A stretch of 32,845 nt of DNA from Chloroflexota bacterium (GTDB taxonomy: Bacteria > Chloroflexota > Anaerolineae > Aggregatilineales > Phototrophicaceae), in assembly GCA_026707745.1 (NCBI GenBank), contig JAPOWG010000001.1, positions 1-32,845 of the forward strand, given 5' to 3'. The position numbers and the translations under genes are program-made. The notes under the pieces were generated by a model that saw nothing but the letters and a program-made list of their open reading frames with translations, searched no databases and was not told the origin of the DNA. Positions 7,661 through 16,328 of this stretch are shown piece after piece; the first letter of the stretch is position 1; each line of letters opens with the position of its first letter.

Positions 7661-8599
7661 TCAATTGGAGGGATCGCTCGGTATCTGCAGCGTCTGGCGA
7701 ATTTGGCCATAACGGTCCGTGAGGGTAACTTGTTCCCCCGCTTGCCAAACTGCTTGGTCGCTGCCCCAAAACAGGGCGCCTTCGGTACTGGCGCCGCTGC
7801 GGGTATAGATCGCTATCACCGCATCTGTGAATAGTAGCAGACCGGGGAAGGTATAGGTATTGCCATCGGCATCACTGAGGATCCAACCGCTGATATTGAT
7901 CTCTCCGCCGTTGTTGCGCAAGCGTATGCCTTCTGCCGTAATATCGCCGATTCCCTCCACGGATGCGATTTCGATCGGGACTTGGGAAGGCGTGCCCGTT
8001 GCAATTGCGGCCGCTTCGCTATTGGCGATGGATGTGGTGCCGCCAGCTTCGATAATTTGTCCTTCGACATTGCAGCCTGGAAGCGGGACAAGCAGTCTGT
8101 CCCCAATCTGCAAATTGGTGGCGGACTCGAGAGTGAGATTATTTACTTCGAGCAGAAGATAGGGGTTGGCGCCCCAGCGCTCGGCAATGCCGAAGGGCGT
8201 ATCGCCGCTTTGAACGGTGTAAAACTTACAGTTGTCCGACAAGAATTCGCCGCCGGCTTCAACTGTCGGCGTGCTTATGGCGGCGTCGACCGCGCCCAGC
8301 CGCGCGGCGTCCACCGTGGCAACTGATTCGGCTCCAGCGCCGGCAATGTCCGCTGGGAGGTCCACTTGATCGGAATTGCTCGCAGCGGGCTGGGCAGTCG
8401 CTGCCTGGGCTGGCGCGGGAGTGGCTGTGATGATGATCTCAACAGTGATGATTTCGGGAACGGTTTCGGCCTCCGCATTGTCCCCAAAGAGCCGCAAAGC
8501 GATGTAAGTGCCGCTGACCGCGGTCAGGAATGTTAATGCGAGGAAAATGATCGGCGGCAGAAAATTGAACCGTCGTTTGCTACGTTGCTTCTGAATCAT
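7661..8599 (-). CDS. Membrane-anchored LysM plus lamin-tail-domain protein
   Basis: About 312 residues. A basic N-terminus and one hydrophobic helix (about residues 12-38) anchor it; an Ala/Thr/Pro linker with TATP leads to a LysM domain (YTVQSGDTPFGIAERWGAN...NLQIGDRLLVP, about 128-175), a peptidoglycan- or chitin-type glycan binder. A second linker leads to a lamin-tail (LTD) domain at about 220-310: GIRLRNNGGEINISGWILSDADGNTYTFPG...LFWGSDQAVWQAGEQVTLTDRYGQI. The protein probably sits outside the membrane against the cell wall or sheath. ATG 8599 was preferred over the upstream in-frame TTG 8611. DUF1992 follows in the same direction. Confidence 0.85.
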   Translation of the reverse strand: MIQKQRSKRRFNFLPPIIFLALTFLTAVSGTYIALRLFGDNAEAETVPEIITVEIIITATPAPAQAATAQPAASNSDQVDLPADIAGAGAESVATVDAARLGAVDAAISTPTVEAGGEFLSDNCKFYTVQSGDTPFGIAERWGANPYLLLEVNNLTLESATNLQIGDRLLVPLPGCNVEGQIIEAGGTTSIANSEAAAIATGTPSQVPIEIASVEGIGDITAEGIRLRNNGGEINISGWILSDADGNTYTFPGLLLFTDAVIAIYTRSGASTEGALFWGSDQAVWQAGEQVTLTDRYGQIRQTLQIPSDPSN

Positions 8600-8627
8600 G
8601 CGCAATTCCAACTCGATAAATCGGAGT

Positions 8628-8716
8628 AGCCGATCGACGGCGGCGAATTTGGGCTACCGCGTTCACAGAAAACAATAAAGCCGCTCGGCTACCGCAAATC
8701 GCGGCTTATTAAAATG
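8628..8716. repeat. Repeat family B copy
   Basis: About 89 bases align with 30517-30606, including cggcgaatttgggctaccgcg and the second half ctcggctaccgcaaatcgcggcttattaaaa. It lies in the leader of the LysM transcript. Confidence 0.7.
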
Positions 8717-8778
8717 GAGAAGGACAATTGTTGACGCCCGTAATGGAACGATGTCGTTCGCTGAAATGTACCAATATG

Positions 8779-8807
8779 ATACTAGCACAGGGCATTGAGG
8801 CTGGCAA
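8779..8807 (-). promoter_or_regulatory. Sigma-70-type promoter for LysM-DUF1992
   Basis: On the minus strand TTGCCA (8802-8807), 17 bases, then TAGTAT (8779-8784) with TGC just upstream. The leader would be about 170 bases and would transcribe the family B repeat at 8628-8716. Confidence 0.55.
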
Positions 8808-8895
8808 CGAGGCGACGCAAGTTATTGTACTCATGACGAGGATGTTCAGTTACAATCGCCTCGGCTAGAACTCGTAGCGAAAGTCGGTTCCTGGA

Positions 8896-10371
8896 ATGAG
8901 GGTCTTGCTCACAAGCGCAGAGGCTGTCCCGTTTGCCAAGGTCGGCGGGCTTGCCGATGTCCTTGGCTCGTTGCCGGCCGCGCTGCGCAAGCTCGGGATA
9001 GACGCGCGTGTCATGATCCCGGGCTATGGTTTCATCAATCATCTCGAATATGCAATTGAGCCGCTGATCTCCTTCGACTTCCCGCATCGCCTTGGGACAA
9101 ACGAAGTCAGGGTGTATAGTTGCTTGCAGGACGGCACGCCTTATTATCTTTTGCAGTCGCCACCATATTTTGGGCTTGAAGGCGAGATTTATTCCCAGTG
9201 GAACTGGGATATGGAGCGCTTCATCTATCTCAACCAGGCTTTAATGGCCACGGTCTGGCGGCTGAAGGAAGCAATCGGCTGGTTCCCGGAATTGCTTCAT
9301 GTGAATGACTGGCACACCAGCCTGCTGCCTTTTCTTGTTCACGCGAACAGCGACGTATCGGAATGGGCGTCGTTGGCGACAGTGCTCTCGATTCACAACA
9401 TCGCTTACCAAGGCAATCACGCGGGGGGCTTCTTGTTCCAGGCGGGCATAGACGGCCGGGAGCAGGCGGACCTGGTCTATTCTGATTTGACGGACAATTT
9501 GTTGGGAATAGGCATCGCATACAGTGAAATGATATCGACGGTCAGCCCGCGCTATGCCGAGGAAATCAAATATCCCTATGCCGGCTACGAATTGGCGCCG
9601 CTGATCGGCAAACGGGGCGCCGATTTGCGCGGGATCTTGAATGGACTGGATACGGAGGTTTGGAACCCGGCGACTGATCCCTGCTTGTTCCAGAATTTCG
9701 ACATCGGGGATTTCGAAGGGAAGCGCCCGCTCAATAAAGGGCATTTGCAGTCATTTGCCAGGTTGCCGGTAGCGCTCGACGTGCCGCTCATAGGCATTGT
9801 CAGCCGGCTGGCGGCGCAGAAGGGCTTTGACCTGGCTCTGCCGGCGCTGCGCCAGTTGCTTCGAGAGCGGGACGCGCAATTGGTCGTATTGGGCACGGGC
9901 GAGAGTGAACTGGAATACGCATTTTGGCAGTTGGATCAAGACTTCCCGGACCAAGCTACGGCATTTCTGCAGTTTGACAGCGCGTTGGCGCAGCAGATTT
10001 ATGCCGGTTGCGACTTGTTCTTGATGCCCAGCCACTTTGAACCATGCGGCATGGGTCAAATGATGGCGATGCGATACGGCGCGCTGCCGCTGGTGCGGGA
10101 AACTGGCGGTTTGGCGGATACGGTCGAGAACTACGATAATGGGGATGCGGAGACAGGTACGGGCTTCGTCTTTCATTGGCAGGAGGTTTCGGCGTTGCGG
10201 GGCACGCTGGATTGGGCGATCGATGTCTATCATCAGCACCCGGCAGCCTGGCGTCGTATGCAGAAGCGCGGCATGGGCATGGATTTCAGCTGGGAAAAAA
10301 GCGCTGGCGAATATATCGAGCTTTATAAACTGGCGCGAGGCAAGGTCGAGGCGCGGAGGAGCGAGTCGTGA
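8896..10371 (+). CDS. glgA: Glycogen synthase (ADP-glucose, GT5)
   Basis: 491 residues, the usual size. It transfers glucose from ADP-glucose to the non-reducing end of an alpha-1,4-glucan in the cytoplasm. The N-terminal KVGGLADVLGSLP (Lys15) binds the ADP-glucose phosphate. HVNDWHTSLLPFLVH and SIHNIAYQG follow in the first Rossmann domain. The C-terminal domain has GIVSRLAAQKGFDL and SHFEPCGMGQMMAMRYG...RETGGLADTV, the acceptor- and nucleotide-site motifs. The ATG at 8896 is the only start that keeps the KVGG loop at its normal place. The last four bases overlap the GTG of glgC (GTGA), so the two are translationally coupled. A weak promoter (TTGTAC, TACAAT at 8851) may lie upstream. Confidence 0.95.
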   Translation: MRVLLTSAEAVPFAKVGGLADVLGSLPAALRKLGIDARVMIPGYGFINHLEYAIEPLISFDFPHRLGTNEVRVYSCLQDGTPYYLLQSPPYFGLEGEIYSQWNWDMERFIYLNQALMATVWRLKEAIGWFPELLHVNDWHTSLLPFLVHANSDVSEWASLATVLSIHNIAYQGNHAGGFLFQAGIDGREQADLVYSDLTDNLLGIGIAYSEMISTVSPRYAEEIKYPYAGYELAPLIGKRGADLRGILNGLDTEVWNPATDPCLFQNFDIGDFEGKRPLNKGHLQSFARLPVALDVPLIGIVSRLAAQKGFDLALPALRQLLRERDAQLVVLGTGESELEYAFWQLDQDFPDQATAFLQFDSALAQQIYAGCDLFLMPSHFEPCGMGQMMAMRYGALPLVRETGGLADTVENYDNGDAETGTGFVFHWQEVSALRGTLDWAIDVYHQHPAAWRRMQKRGMGMDFSWEKSAGEYIELYKLARGKVEARRSES

Positions 10372-11639
10372 AGATTAAGGCAATCATACTTGCAGGCGGC
10401 AAGGGCACCAGATTGGGTGTATTGACTATCAAGCGGGCCAAGCCGGCTGTTCCCTTTGGCGGCAAGTATCGCATCATCGACTTCGCGCTGAGCAACTGCG
10501 TCAATTCCAACGTCTTTGATGTGCTGGTTTTGACGCAATATCGTCCGCACAGTCTCAACGACCACATTGGCAAGGGGCGCCCGTGGGACTTGGATCGTTC
10601 CTTCACGGGCGGGGTGCGTTTGCTACAGCCTTATCAAGGCAGCTATGACACGGATTGGTATGCGGGTACCGCGGACGCAGTCGCGCAGAATCTCAACTTT
10701 GTGCGACAAGGTCGTCCCGAATACGTGTTGATCTTGTCCGGGGATCACATTTACGAAATGGATTATGACATGCTGGTGCAATATCATCGCGACAAAGGCG
10801 CTGACGCGACCGTTTGCACCATTCGCGTGCCGTTGGACGAAGCGAGCCGATTTGGCATTGTTGATACTGACGCTGAGTACCGGGTGACAGAGTTTATCGA
10901 GAAACCAAGCCAGCCACCCGGCAATTTGGCCAATATGGGGGTGTATGTTTTCGAATACGGCGTTCTGGAGCGCGCGCTGCAGGAGGACCAGGAAGATCCC
11001 GCTTCTTCCCATGATTTTGGACACGACATATTGCCCAAAATGGTCGCGGCGGACATGAACGTTTGCGCGTATCCTTACGGCGGATACTGGATTGATGTTG
11101 GTACGGTTGACGCCTATTGGGAAGCGCATATGGACCTGCTGTCAAGCCCGCCGTCGCTGAATCTGAACGATCGTACCTGGGTGATCCATACCCGAAGCGA
11201 GGAGCGCCCGCCGGTGCGCATCGGTCCGGACACGCAGATCGTCGACAGCATGATCACGGACGGCTCGGTGATCGGCGCGGGAGCGATCATCGAGCGTTCC
11301 ATTTTGTCACCGGGCGTGTTTATCGGTCCGGGGGCGATCGTGCGGGAGTCCGTCGTGCTGAACGATGCCTATGTCGAGACCGGGGCGGTGATTGAACGCG
11401 CGCTGATTGACAAGATCGCCGTCATCGGCAAGGAGGCAAAAGTCGGATCCTGGCAGGATATTGGGGATCTGAAGATAACCAGTATCGGCAAGAACGCGCG
11501 GATCCCGCCGCAGTTCACCATTGGCGCGGGATCAGTTGTTGGCGCCGACTGTACACATGCCAGTTTTGCGCGTTTCGGCGATATGGCAGTACCGCCCGGC
11601 ACCGAGGTGGATTTCCTGATTCGGTCGCGTCGAAACTAG
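10368..11639 (+). CDS. glgC: Glucose-1-phosphate adenylyltransferase (ADP-glucose pyrophosphorylase)
   Basis: 423 residues. It makes ADP-glucose from ATP and glucose-1-phosphate, the committed step of glycogen synthesis. The nucleotidyltransferase domain shows AIILAGGKGTRL (residues 5-16), KPAVPFGGKYRIIDFALSNC, WYAGTADAV, LILSGDHIYEMDY with the metal Asp, and TEFIEKP. From about residue 290 the protein becomes a left-handed beta helix of hexapeptide repeats (IGPDTQIVDSMITDGSVIGAGAIIE...), which carries allosteric and oligomer contacts. The GTG start overlaps the glgA stop and has GGAGGAGCGA just upstream, inside glgA. Being downstream of the synthase it supplies that enzyme's substrate. Confidence 0.95.
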   Translation: MKIKAIILAGGKGTRLGVLTIKRAKPAVPFGGKYRIIDFALSNCVNSNVFDVLVLTQYRPHSLNDHIGKGRPWDLDRSFTGGVRLLQPYQGSYDTDWYAGTADAVAQNLNFVRQGRPEYVLILSGDHIYEMDYDMLVQYHRDKGADATVCTIRVPLDEASRFGIVDTDAEYRVTEFIEKPSQPPGNLANMGVYVFEYGVLERALQEDQEDPASSHDFGHDILPKMVAADMNVCAYPYGGYWIDVGTVDAYWEAHMDLLSSPPSLNLNDRTWVIHTRSEERPPVRIGPDTQIVDSMITDGSVIGAGAIIERSILSPGVFIGPGAIVRESVVLNDAYVETGAVIERALIDKIAVIGKEAKVGSWQDIGDLKITSIGKNARIPPQFTIGAGSVVGADCTHASFARFGDMAVPPGTEVDFLIRSRRN

Positions 11640-11684
11640 CGGTTTGATGCATTTTTGCTATGACATAATGAAAGGTACGAACAC

Positions 11685-12464
11685 ATGAGCAGGGTAAAGG
11701 TTGGCGTACAATTGCATCCCCAACGCGTCAGCTATGACGCGTACGCGGAGGCTATCGGAGAGATTGAGGCGCTGGGAGTCGACTCAATCTGGAACTGGGA
11801 TCACTTTTTCCCTTTGTATGGGGAGGGCAATGAAAACCATTTCGAAGCCTGGACGCTGCTTACGGCGATCGCCATGATGACGCAGCGGGTCGAAATTGGC
11901 ACGCTGGTGAATTGCAATAGCTACCGGAATCCGGCGCTGCTCACGCAGATGGCCAATACGCTGGATCATATCAGCAAGGGGCGTCTGATTCTCGGTATCG
12001 GCGCGGGCTGGTTCGAGAAGGACTATGAGGAATTCGGTTATGAATTTGGCACTGCGGGCAGCCGGCTACGCGACCTGGAAGAGGCGCTGCCCGTCATCAA
12101 GACGCGGATGCGCAAGGAGGTCCCGGCGCCGGTGCGCAATCCTATTCCCATCATGATTGGCGGAGGCGGCGAGAAAGTAACACTCAAGATAACCGCGCGC
12201 TTCGCCGACCTTTGGAATGGCTTCGGTCCGCCGGAGACCTGGGCGCACAAGAACCGAGTATTGGACAATTGGTGTGAAGCCGTGGGGCGGGACCCGGCGG
12301 AAATCGAGCGCACGGTATCAATTAGCCGCGAGCAGGACGTGCCGGAGAACCTGGATGCCTACCATGACGCGGGCGCCAGCCACTTTATTTTGCCGATGGG
12401 CGTTCCCGCGGACTATGCCAAAATCGAATCGCTGGTTTCCTGGCGCAATACGGTGAACGGATGA
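11685..12464 (+). CDS. LLM-class (F420-type) oxidoreductase
   Basis: 259 residues of a luciferase-like TIM barrel: VGVQLHPQRVSYDAYAEAIGEIEALGVDSIWNWDHFF, MMTQRVEIGTLVNCNSYRNPALLTQMANTLDHISKGRLILGIGAGW, and PIPIMIGGGGEKVTLKITARFADLWN. These are the usual flavin/F420-binding and barrel motifs. The wording is closer to the F420-dependent branch than to FMN monooxygenases, but that depends on whether the cell makes F420, which cannot be seen here. The substrate is unknown. AAAGG lies 9 bases before ATG 11685, and 45 bases separate it from glgC, so it could share that transcript. Nothing known ties this family to glycogen; the link is position only. Confidence 0.8.
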   Translation: MSRVKVGVQLHPQRVSYDAYAEAIGEIEALGVDSIWNWDHFFPLYGEGNENHFEAWTLLTAIAMMTQRVEIGTLVNCNSYRNPALLTQMANTLDHISKGRLILGIGAGWFEKDYEEFGYEFGTAGSRLRDLEEALPVIKTRMRKEVPAPVRNPIPIMIGGGGEKVTLKITARFADLWNGFGPPETWAHKNRVLDNWCEAVGRDPAEIERTVSISREQDVPENLDAYHDAGASHFILPMGVPADYAKIESLVSWRNTVNG

Positions 12465-12471
12465 GGAAGAT

Positions 12472-12500
12472 CAACAGGTTTCCCAGCGGGAAACCTGTTG
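12472..12500. terminator. Bidirectional hairpin terminator candidate
   Basis: A perfect 13-bp stem (12472-12484 with 12488-12500) and an AGC loop lies between two convergent genes. There is no long U tract on either side, so it may stop transcription weakly or protect 3' ends. Confidence 0.55.
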
Positions 12501-12507
12501 AAGCGAA

Positions 12508-12804
12508 TCAAGTGCAAACGACGCAATTATCGCTGCCATGGGGATTGGGCACGTATTGATCGGCCTCCCAATCGTTATGCCACTCGTCTCCATTGACTAG
12601 ATAACGAAACTGGAATTCGCTGTCCGGATCGAGTTCCAAGACGATTTTGAAGCGTCCGTCCTTGAGCGCATTCATTGGCGTTGCAGTTTCGTCCCAATCG
12701 TTGAAGTCGCCCACCAGACAGACTTCGCTTGCGTTGAGCGCTGCCGCGGTATAAAACGTCACCTGGACCAGATTTTTGCTCTTGAGGAAACGTTTTTTGA
12801 GCAT
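12508..12804 (-). CDS. Stand-alone CBM48 (AMPK-type glycogen-binding) protein, copy 1
   Basis: 98 residues, consisting almost entirely of one CBM48 domain: VTFYTAAALNASEVCLVGDF followed by NDWDETATPMNALKDGRFKI, then QFRYLVNGDEWHNDW and a DQYVPNPHG end. Trp37 and Trp75 sit where family members stack on alpha-glucan. Such domains bind glycogen or starch and normally form part of branching enzymes or AMPK beta subunits; here no catalytic domain is attached. It is 59/98 identical by eye count to the next gene upstream and begins 5 bases after that gene's stop. Lying between glgC and glgP, it probably acts on the polymer as an adaptor or surface protein. A C at residues 29, 94 and 97 is not shared by its twin. 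Confidence 0.85.
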   Translation of the reverse strand: MLKKRFLKSKNLVQVTFYTAAALNASEVCLVGDFNDWDETATPMNALKDGRFKIVLELDPDSEFQFRYLVNGDEWHNDWEADQYVPNPHGSDNCVVCT

Positions 12805-12809
12805 AAGGC

Positions 12810-13106
12810 TTATACCTCGACTACTGAATTATCTCCGCTAAAGGGATTCGGGACATAGCGATCGGCTTCCCAGTCGTTATCCCATTCGCATTCGTTGATA
12901 AGATAACGGAATTGATAGCGCTTGTTCCGCGGCAGGTCGACAGTCGCTTTGAAGCGCCCGTTTTTGAGCGCTGTCATCGGCGTCGCGGATTCGCTCCAGT
13001 TGTTGAATTCGCCAACGAGGGCAACTGATTCGGCAGTGAGTTCCGGCGCCGTGTAGAAGGTTACTTTGCAGATGTCCTTGCTTTTCAGGTATTTCTTTTT
13101 CAGCAT
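12810..13106 (-). CDS. Stand-alone CBM48 protein, copy 2
   Basis: 98 residues, a paralogue of copy 1 produced by tandem duplication. Shared core: VTFYTA, LVG.FN.W, ATPM.ALK.GRFK, QFRYL, NDWEAD.YVPNP. The N-terminal MLKKKYLKSKD is also conserved, so this is a full-length gene and not a fragment of a larger enzyme. GGAGAGG lies just before ATG 13106, a strong ribosome site, stronger than that of copy 1. The pair is read first copy 2 then copy 1 from a promoter near 13250, divergent from glgP. Role as for copy 1: alpha-glucan binding is expected, and partner proteins are unknown. Confidence 0.85.
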   Translation of the reverse strand: MLKKKYLKSKDICKVTFYTAPELTAESVALVGEFNNWSESATPMTALKNGRFKATVDLPRNKRYQFRYLINECEWDNDWEADRYVPNPFSGDNSVVEV

Positions 13107-13137
13107 CTAGCCTCTCCAATCGATGAGCATTGGTCGC

Positions 13138-13215
13138 AGCCGCCAGGCGGCGGCGAATCGTCCTGCCGTGCCCGCACAAGTCGTCAAGCCGTCTAGACGA
13201 GCGAGCGACGCGGTT
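13138..13215. repeat. Diverged family B repeat in the CBM48 leader
   Basis: The segment ggcgaatcgtcctgccg matches 32574-32590 closely, flanked by further weak similarity. It lies in the predicted 5' leader (about 135 bases) of the CBM48 transcript. The rest of the gene-free stretch 13107-13497 holds only promoter-like sites. Confidence 0.45.
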
Positions 13216-13247
13216 CTTGCAGGTCCGTGCGGCAGGGTGACATTTCC

Positions 13248-13275
13248 ATCATATCATAATGAAACTTCTCATCAA
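13248..13275 (-). promoter_or_regulatory. Promoter for the CBM48 pair
   Basis: On the minus strand TTGATG (13270-13275), 16 bases, then TATGAT (13248-13253) preceded by TGA. It faces away from glgP. Confidence 0.45.
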
Positions 13276-13497
13276 AGTAATATGGAGCGCCACAACAGAA
13301 GATTAGTGATTCCTTTGTACATAACTGCCGGCGCAACAGAACAGCCTGGCGGAAGTCACCGGCTCGCTGAGAGCAGATGCGCTGAATTTCGGGACCTGGC
13401 CAGCGGCTGCATTTTCGAGGTGTAATCGTCATAGATTGACGGTAGAATGAACGATCCCGACGCTTGACTCATCCGTCGACAAAATTGGAGCAAAGCA

Positions 13498-16065
13498 ATG
13501 GTACAACCGGTAGCGCGAGTCAAAGTCGCGCCCAAATTGCCTCGGCAGTTGGGGCGCTTGCATGAATTAACCTACAACCTGCGCTGGGCGTGGGATCACG
13601 AAGCGATTTCGTTGTTTCGGCGGCTTGACCCCGACCTGTGGGAAGATACACAGCACAATCCGGAATGGATGCTGGGCAGGATGAGCCAGGAACGGCTTAA
13701 CGCGCTGGTTGACGACACGTCGTTCATGGCGCACTACGCGCGCGTTTGCCGCTCTTATGACGAATACATGCGCTCGCAGGATAGCTGGTTCGCCAACCAG
13801 TACGGCGATCTGCCCCGCCAGCCGGTCATCGCGTATTTCTCTATGGAATTTGGGTTGACGGAGTGCTTGCAGAATTACTCGGGAGGTTTGGGCGTCTTGA
13901 GCGGCGATCATCTCAAGAGCGCGAGCGACCTGGATATACCGCTGGTCGGCCTGGGCATTTTGTACCAGGAAGGGTATTTCCAGCAGTATCTCAATGCCGA
14001 TGGCTGGCAGCAGGAGTCGTATCCGATCAACGACTATGTCAACTTGCCGGTCACATTGCAGACAGGACCGGACGGCAGGACAATCAAGATCTCGGTGCCC
14101 TTGCCGGGTCGTGAATTGTGGGCGCAAATCTGGAAGGTACAAGTGGGACGCGTTTCGCTATACCTGCTTGATACCAATATCGACAAGAATGCCCTTGAAG
14201 AAGACCGGAACCTGACCGACCGACTGTACGGTGGCGATCGCCGCACGCGGATCCGACAGGAGATTCTGATGGGAATCGGCGGCGTGCGCGCTCTGCGGGC
14301 GCTTGGCATCGAGGCCGATATTTATCACATGAACGAAGGTCATTCGGCGTTCTTACTACTCGAACGCATCCGCAGCTATATGCACGACTATCAGCTGAGT
14401 TTCGAACAGGCAAAGGCGCTGACTTCGGCAAGCAGCGTCTTCACCATACACACACCCGTTCCGGCCGGCCTGGAGCGCTTCGATTTCGATTTGATAGACG
14501 AGCACTTCACGGATTTGATGAATCAGTTGGGGCTCAGTCGCGATCAGTTCTTTGATCTGGGACGCGAAAACATGGGCGACCATGAAGTGTTCTCCATGTC
14601 GGTGATGGCGCTGAACCTGTCGTCGGGATCAAACGGCGTCGCGCAATTGCACGGCGAAGTCTCGCGCGATATGTGGAAGTGGGTTTACCCGGATGTGCCG
14701 GTTCACGAAGTGCCAATCCGAGCCATCACAAACGGCGTTCACGTGCAGACCTGGGTCAGCCAGGAGATGGCGCAGCTTTTCGATCGTTACCTGGATCCGG
14801 CCTGGCGCGCGGAGGAATCGCGGCCGGAAATCTGGGAAGGCGTGTCAAGCATTCCGGATGCCGAACTGTGGCGGACGCATGTACGCCGACGGGAGAGACT
14901 GGTGGCCTTCGCGCGCGATCGCTTGCGCGAGCAATTGCAGCGACGCGGCGTCTCTCAGACGGCGATTGAAGAAGCGGATGAGGTGCTGAACCCCGATGCT
15001 CTGACGATCGGCTTCGCGCGCCGCTTCGCAACTTACAAGCGGGCGACATTGATCTTCCGCGACTTGGGGCGCCTGCGCAAATTGCTCACCGATCCGAAGC
15101 GACCGGTGCAATTCATCTTCGCCGGCAAAGCGCACCCGCATGATAACGAAGGCAAAGAATTCATCCGCACTATTGTCAGCGTCGCGCGCGATCCCGACTT
15201 CCGCGATTCGATTGTCTTCCTGGAGAATTACGATCTGAATGTCGCGCGCTACATGGTGCAGGGCGTCGACATCTGGCTGAACAATCCTCGCCGCCCCAAG
15301 GAAGCTAGCGGCACCAGCGGCATGAAAGTAATCTACAATGCGGGCCTGAACTGCAGCATACTTGACGGCTGGTGGGAGGAGGCTTACCGACGCGATATTG
15401 GCTGGTCAATCGGTCATGGCGAGGAGTACGCTGATCACGATTGGGCGGATCAAGACTATATCGAGAGCCAGGCGCTTTACAACCTCCTGGAGCAAGACAT
15501 CGTGCCGCTGTTTTACCGGCAGTCGCGCGACGGGCTGCCGCGCGACTGGATTCGTCGTGTCAAGCGCAGTATGCGGCGACTGGCGCCGGTCTTTAACACG
15601 CATCGCATGGTGCAGCAATACACCGAAGAGTTCTATATACCTCGCTATCTCGTCAGTCAAGACATGAGCGCATGCGGCTTCGCGGGTACGGCTCAGTTCG
15701 CGGACTGGAAGGCAAAGCTCGACCGGGTCTGGTCCGATGTCGCGGTATTGGAAGTGGATATTGATAGCGGGGATGTCGAAATAGGCAGCAATGCGGAAGT
15801 GCGCGCCATTGTGCGGCTGGGCGATTTGAAACCTTGCGACGTTCGCGTGCAACTCTATTACGGCATGCTGGATACCATCGGCAATATTCGAGAGGGACAG
15901 TCGGTCGATATGGCGATCGTATCCGACGACGGTGACAACATATACACCTTCCGTACCGAACACACGTATGACACGACGGGCAACGTCGGATTTTCTGTGA
16001 GAATTTTGCCGTACCACGACCATTTGCATAGTTTGTTCATGCCGCAGAAAATCGTTTGGGCGTAA
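13498..16065 (+). CDS. glgP: Alpha-glucan (glycogen) phosphorylase, DUF3417 type
   Basis: 855 residues. It cleaves terminal alpha-1,4 bonds with phosphate to give glucose-1-phosphate, using pyridoxal phosphate. The first ~115 residues (LPRQLGRLHELTYNLRWAWDHEAISLFRRLDPDLW) are the DUF3417 domain of the short bacterial/archaeal GT35 branch. Then come IAYFSMEFGLTE, YSGGLGVLSGDHLKSASDL and GHSAFLLLERIR. The catalytic domain has FARRFATYKRATLIF and EASGTSGMKVIYNAGLNCS, where Lys610 should carry the cofactor. The C-terminal ~100 residues form a beta-rich extension. GGAG lies 8 bases before ATG 13498. Its product is the substrate of glgC, so synthesis and breakdown genes are side by side but on separate transcripts. 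Confidence 0.95.
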   Translation: MVQPVARVKVAPKLPRQLGRLHELTYNLRWAWDHEAISLFRRLDPDLWEDTQHNPEWMLGRMSQERLNALVDDTSFMAHYARVCRSYDEYMRSQDSWFANQYGDLPRQPVIAYFSMEFGLTECLQNYSGGLGVLSGDHLKSASDLDIPLVGLGILYQEGYFQQYLNADGWQQESYPINDYVNLPVTLQTGPDGRTIKISVPLPGRELWAQIWKVQVGRVSLYLLDTNIDKNALEEDRNLTDRLYGGDRRTRIRQEILMGIGGVRALRALGIEADIYHMNEGHSAFLLLERIRSYMHDYQLSFEQAKALTSASSVFTIHTPVPAGLERFDFDLIDEHFTDLMNQLGLSRDQFFDLGRENMGDHEVFSMSVMALNLSSGSNGVAQLHGEVSRDMWKWVYPDVPVHEVPIRAITNGVHVQTWVSQEMAQLFDRYLDPAWRAEESRPEIWEGVSSIPDAELWRTHVRRRERLVAFARDRLREQLQRRGVSQTAIEEADEVLNPDALTIGFARRFATYKRATLIFRDLGRLRKLLTDPKRPVQFIFAGKAHPHDNEGKEFIRTIVSVARDPDFRDSIVFLENYDLNVARYMVQGVDIWLNNPRRPKEASGTSGMKVIYNAGLNCSILDGWWEEAYRRDIGWSIGHGEEYADHDWADQDYIESQALYNLLEQDIVPLFYRQSRDGLPRDWIRRVKRSMRRLAPVFNTHRMVQQYTEEFYIPRYLVSQDMSACGFAGTAQFADWKAKLDRVWSDVAVLEVDIDSGDVEIGSNAEVRAIVRLGDLKPCDVRVQLYYGMLDTIGNIREGQSVDMAIVSDDGDNIYTFRTEHTYDTTGNVGFSVRILPYHDHLHSLFMPQKIVWA

Positions 16066-16096
16066 ACGGCGCGGGAAGCTCAGGGCCGTTTTCTAA

Positions 16097-16140
16097 GCCC
16101 TCACCCCCCGGCCCCCTCTCCCACAAGGGGAGAGGGGGAG
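16097..16140. repeat. CCCTCACCCC...GGGGAGAGGGG hairpin repeat
   Basis: An 11-bp perfect stem (16112-16122 with 16128-16138) with an ACAAG loop, preceded by CCCTCACCCCCCGG. It lies just after glgP and could also act as its terminator. Two further copies, in opposite orientations, are at 32731-32768 and 32799-32841. Confidence 0.75.
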
Positions 16141-16269
16141 CGCTCATAGCGGGATTGGGCTATATTGAGAACTCTCGCTACAAATGTGTTTTCTCTCATT
16201 ACTTACATAGAATTACTTCTGTGTTGAAAACAATTTGATGCGATTGCTCTGCGCGTCGACGGGGCCGCA

Positions 16270-16298
16270 TTGACCCATCTGTGCGACTCGGCTAGAAT
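16270..16298 (+). promoter_or_regulatory. Sigma-70-type promoter for miaB
   Basis: TTGACC (16270-16275), a 17-base spacer and TAGAAT (16293-16298). It lies about 30 bases before the start codon of the miaB gene. Confidence 0.7.
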
Positions 16299-16328
16299 AG
16301 CGACATCCGAGAAGGAACCAATCTGGCT

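Noticed and set aside
13123..13425. A 100-codon plus-strand frame between the CBM48 pair and glgP
   Set aside because: It spans a decayed repeat and the divergent promoter region, with no ribosome site or motif.
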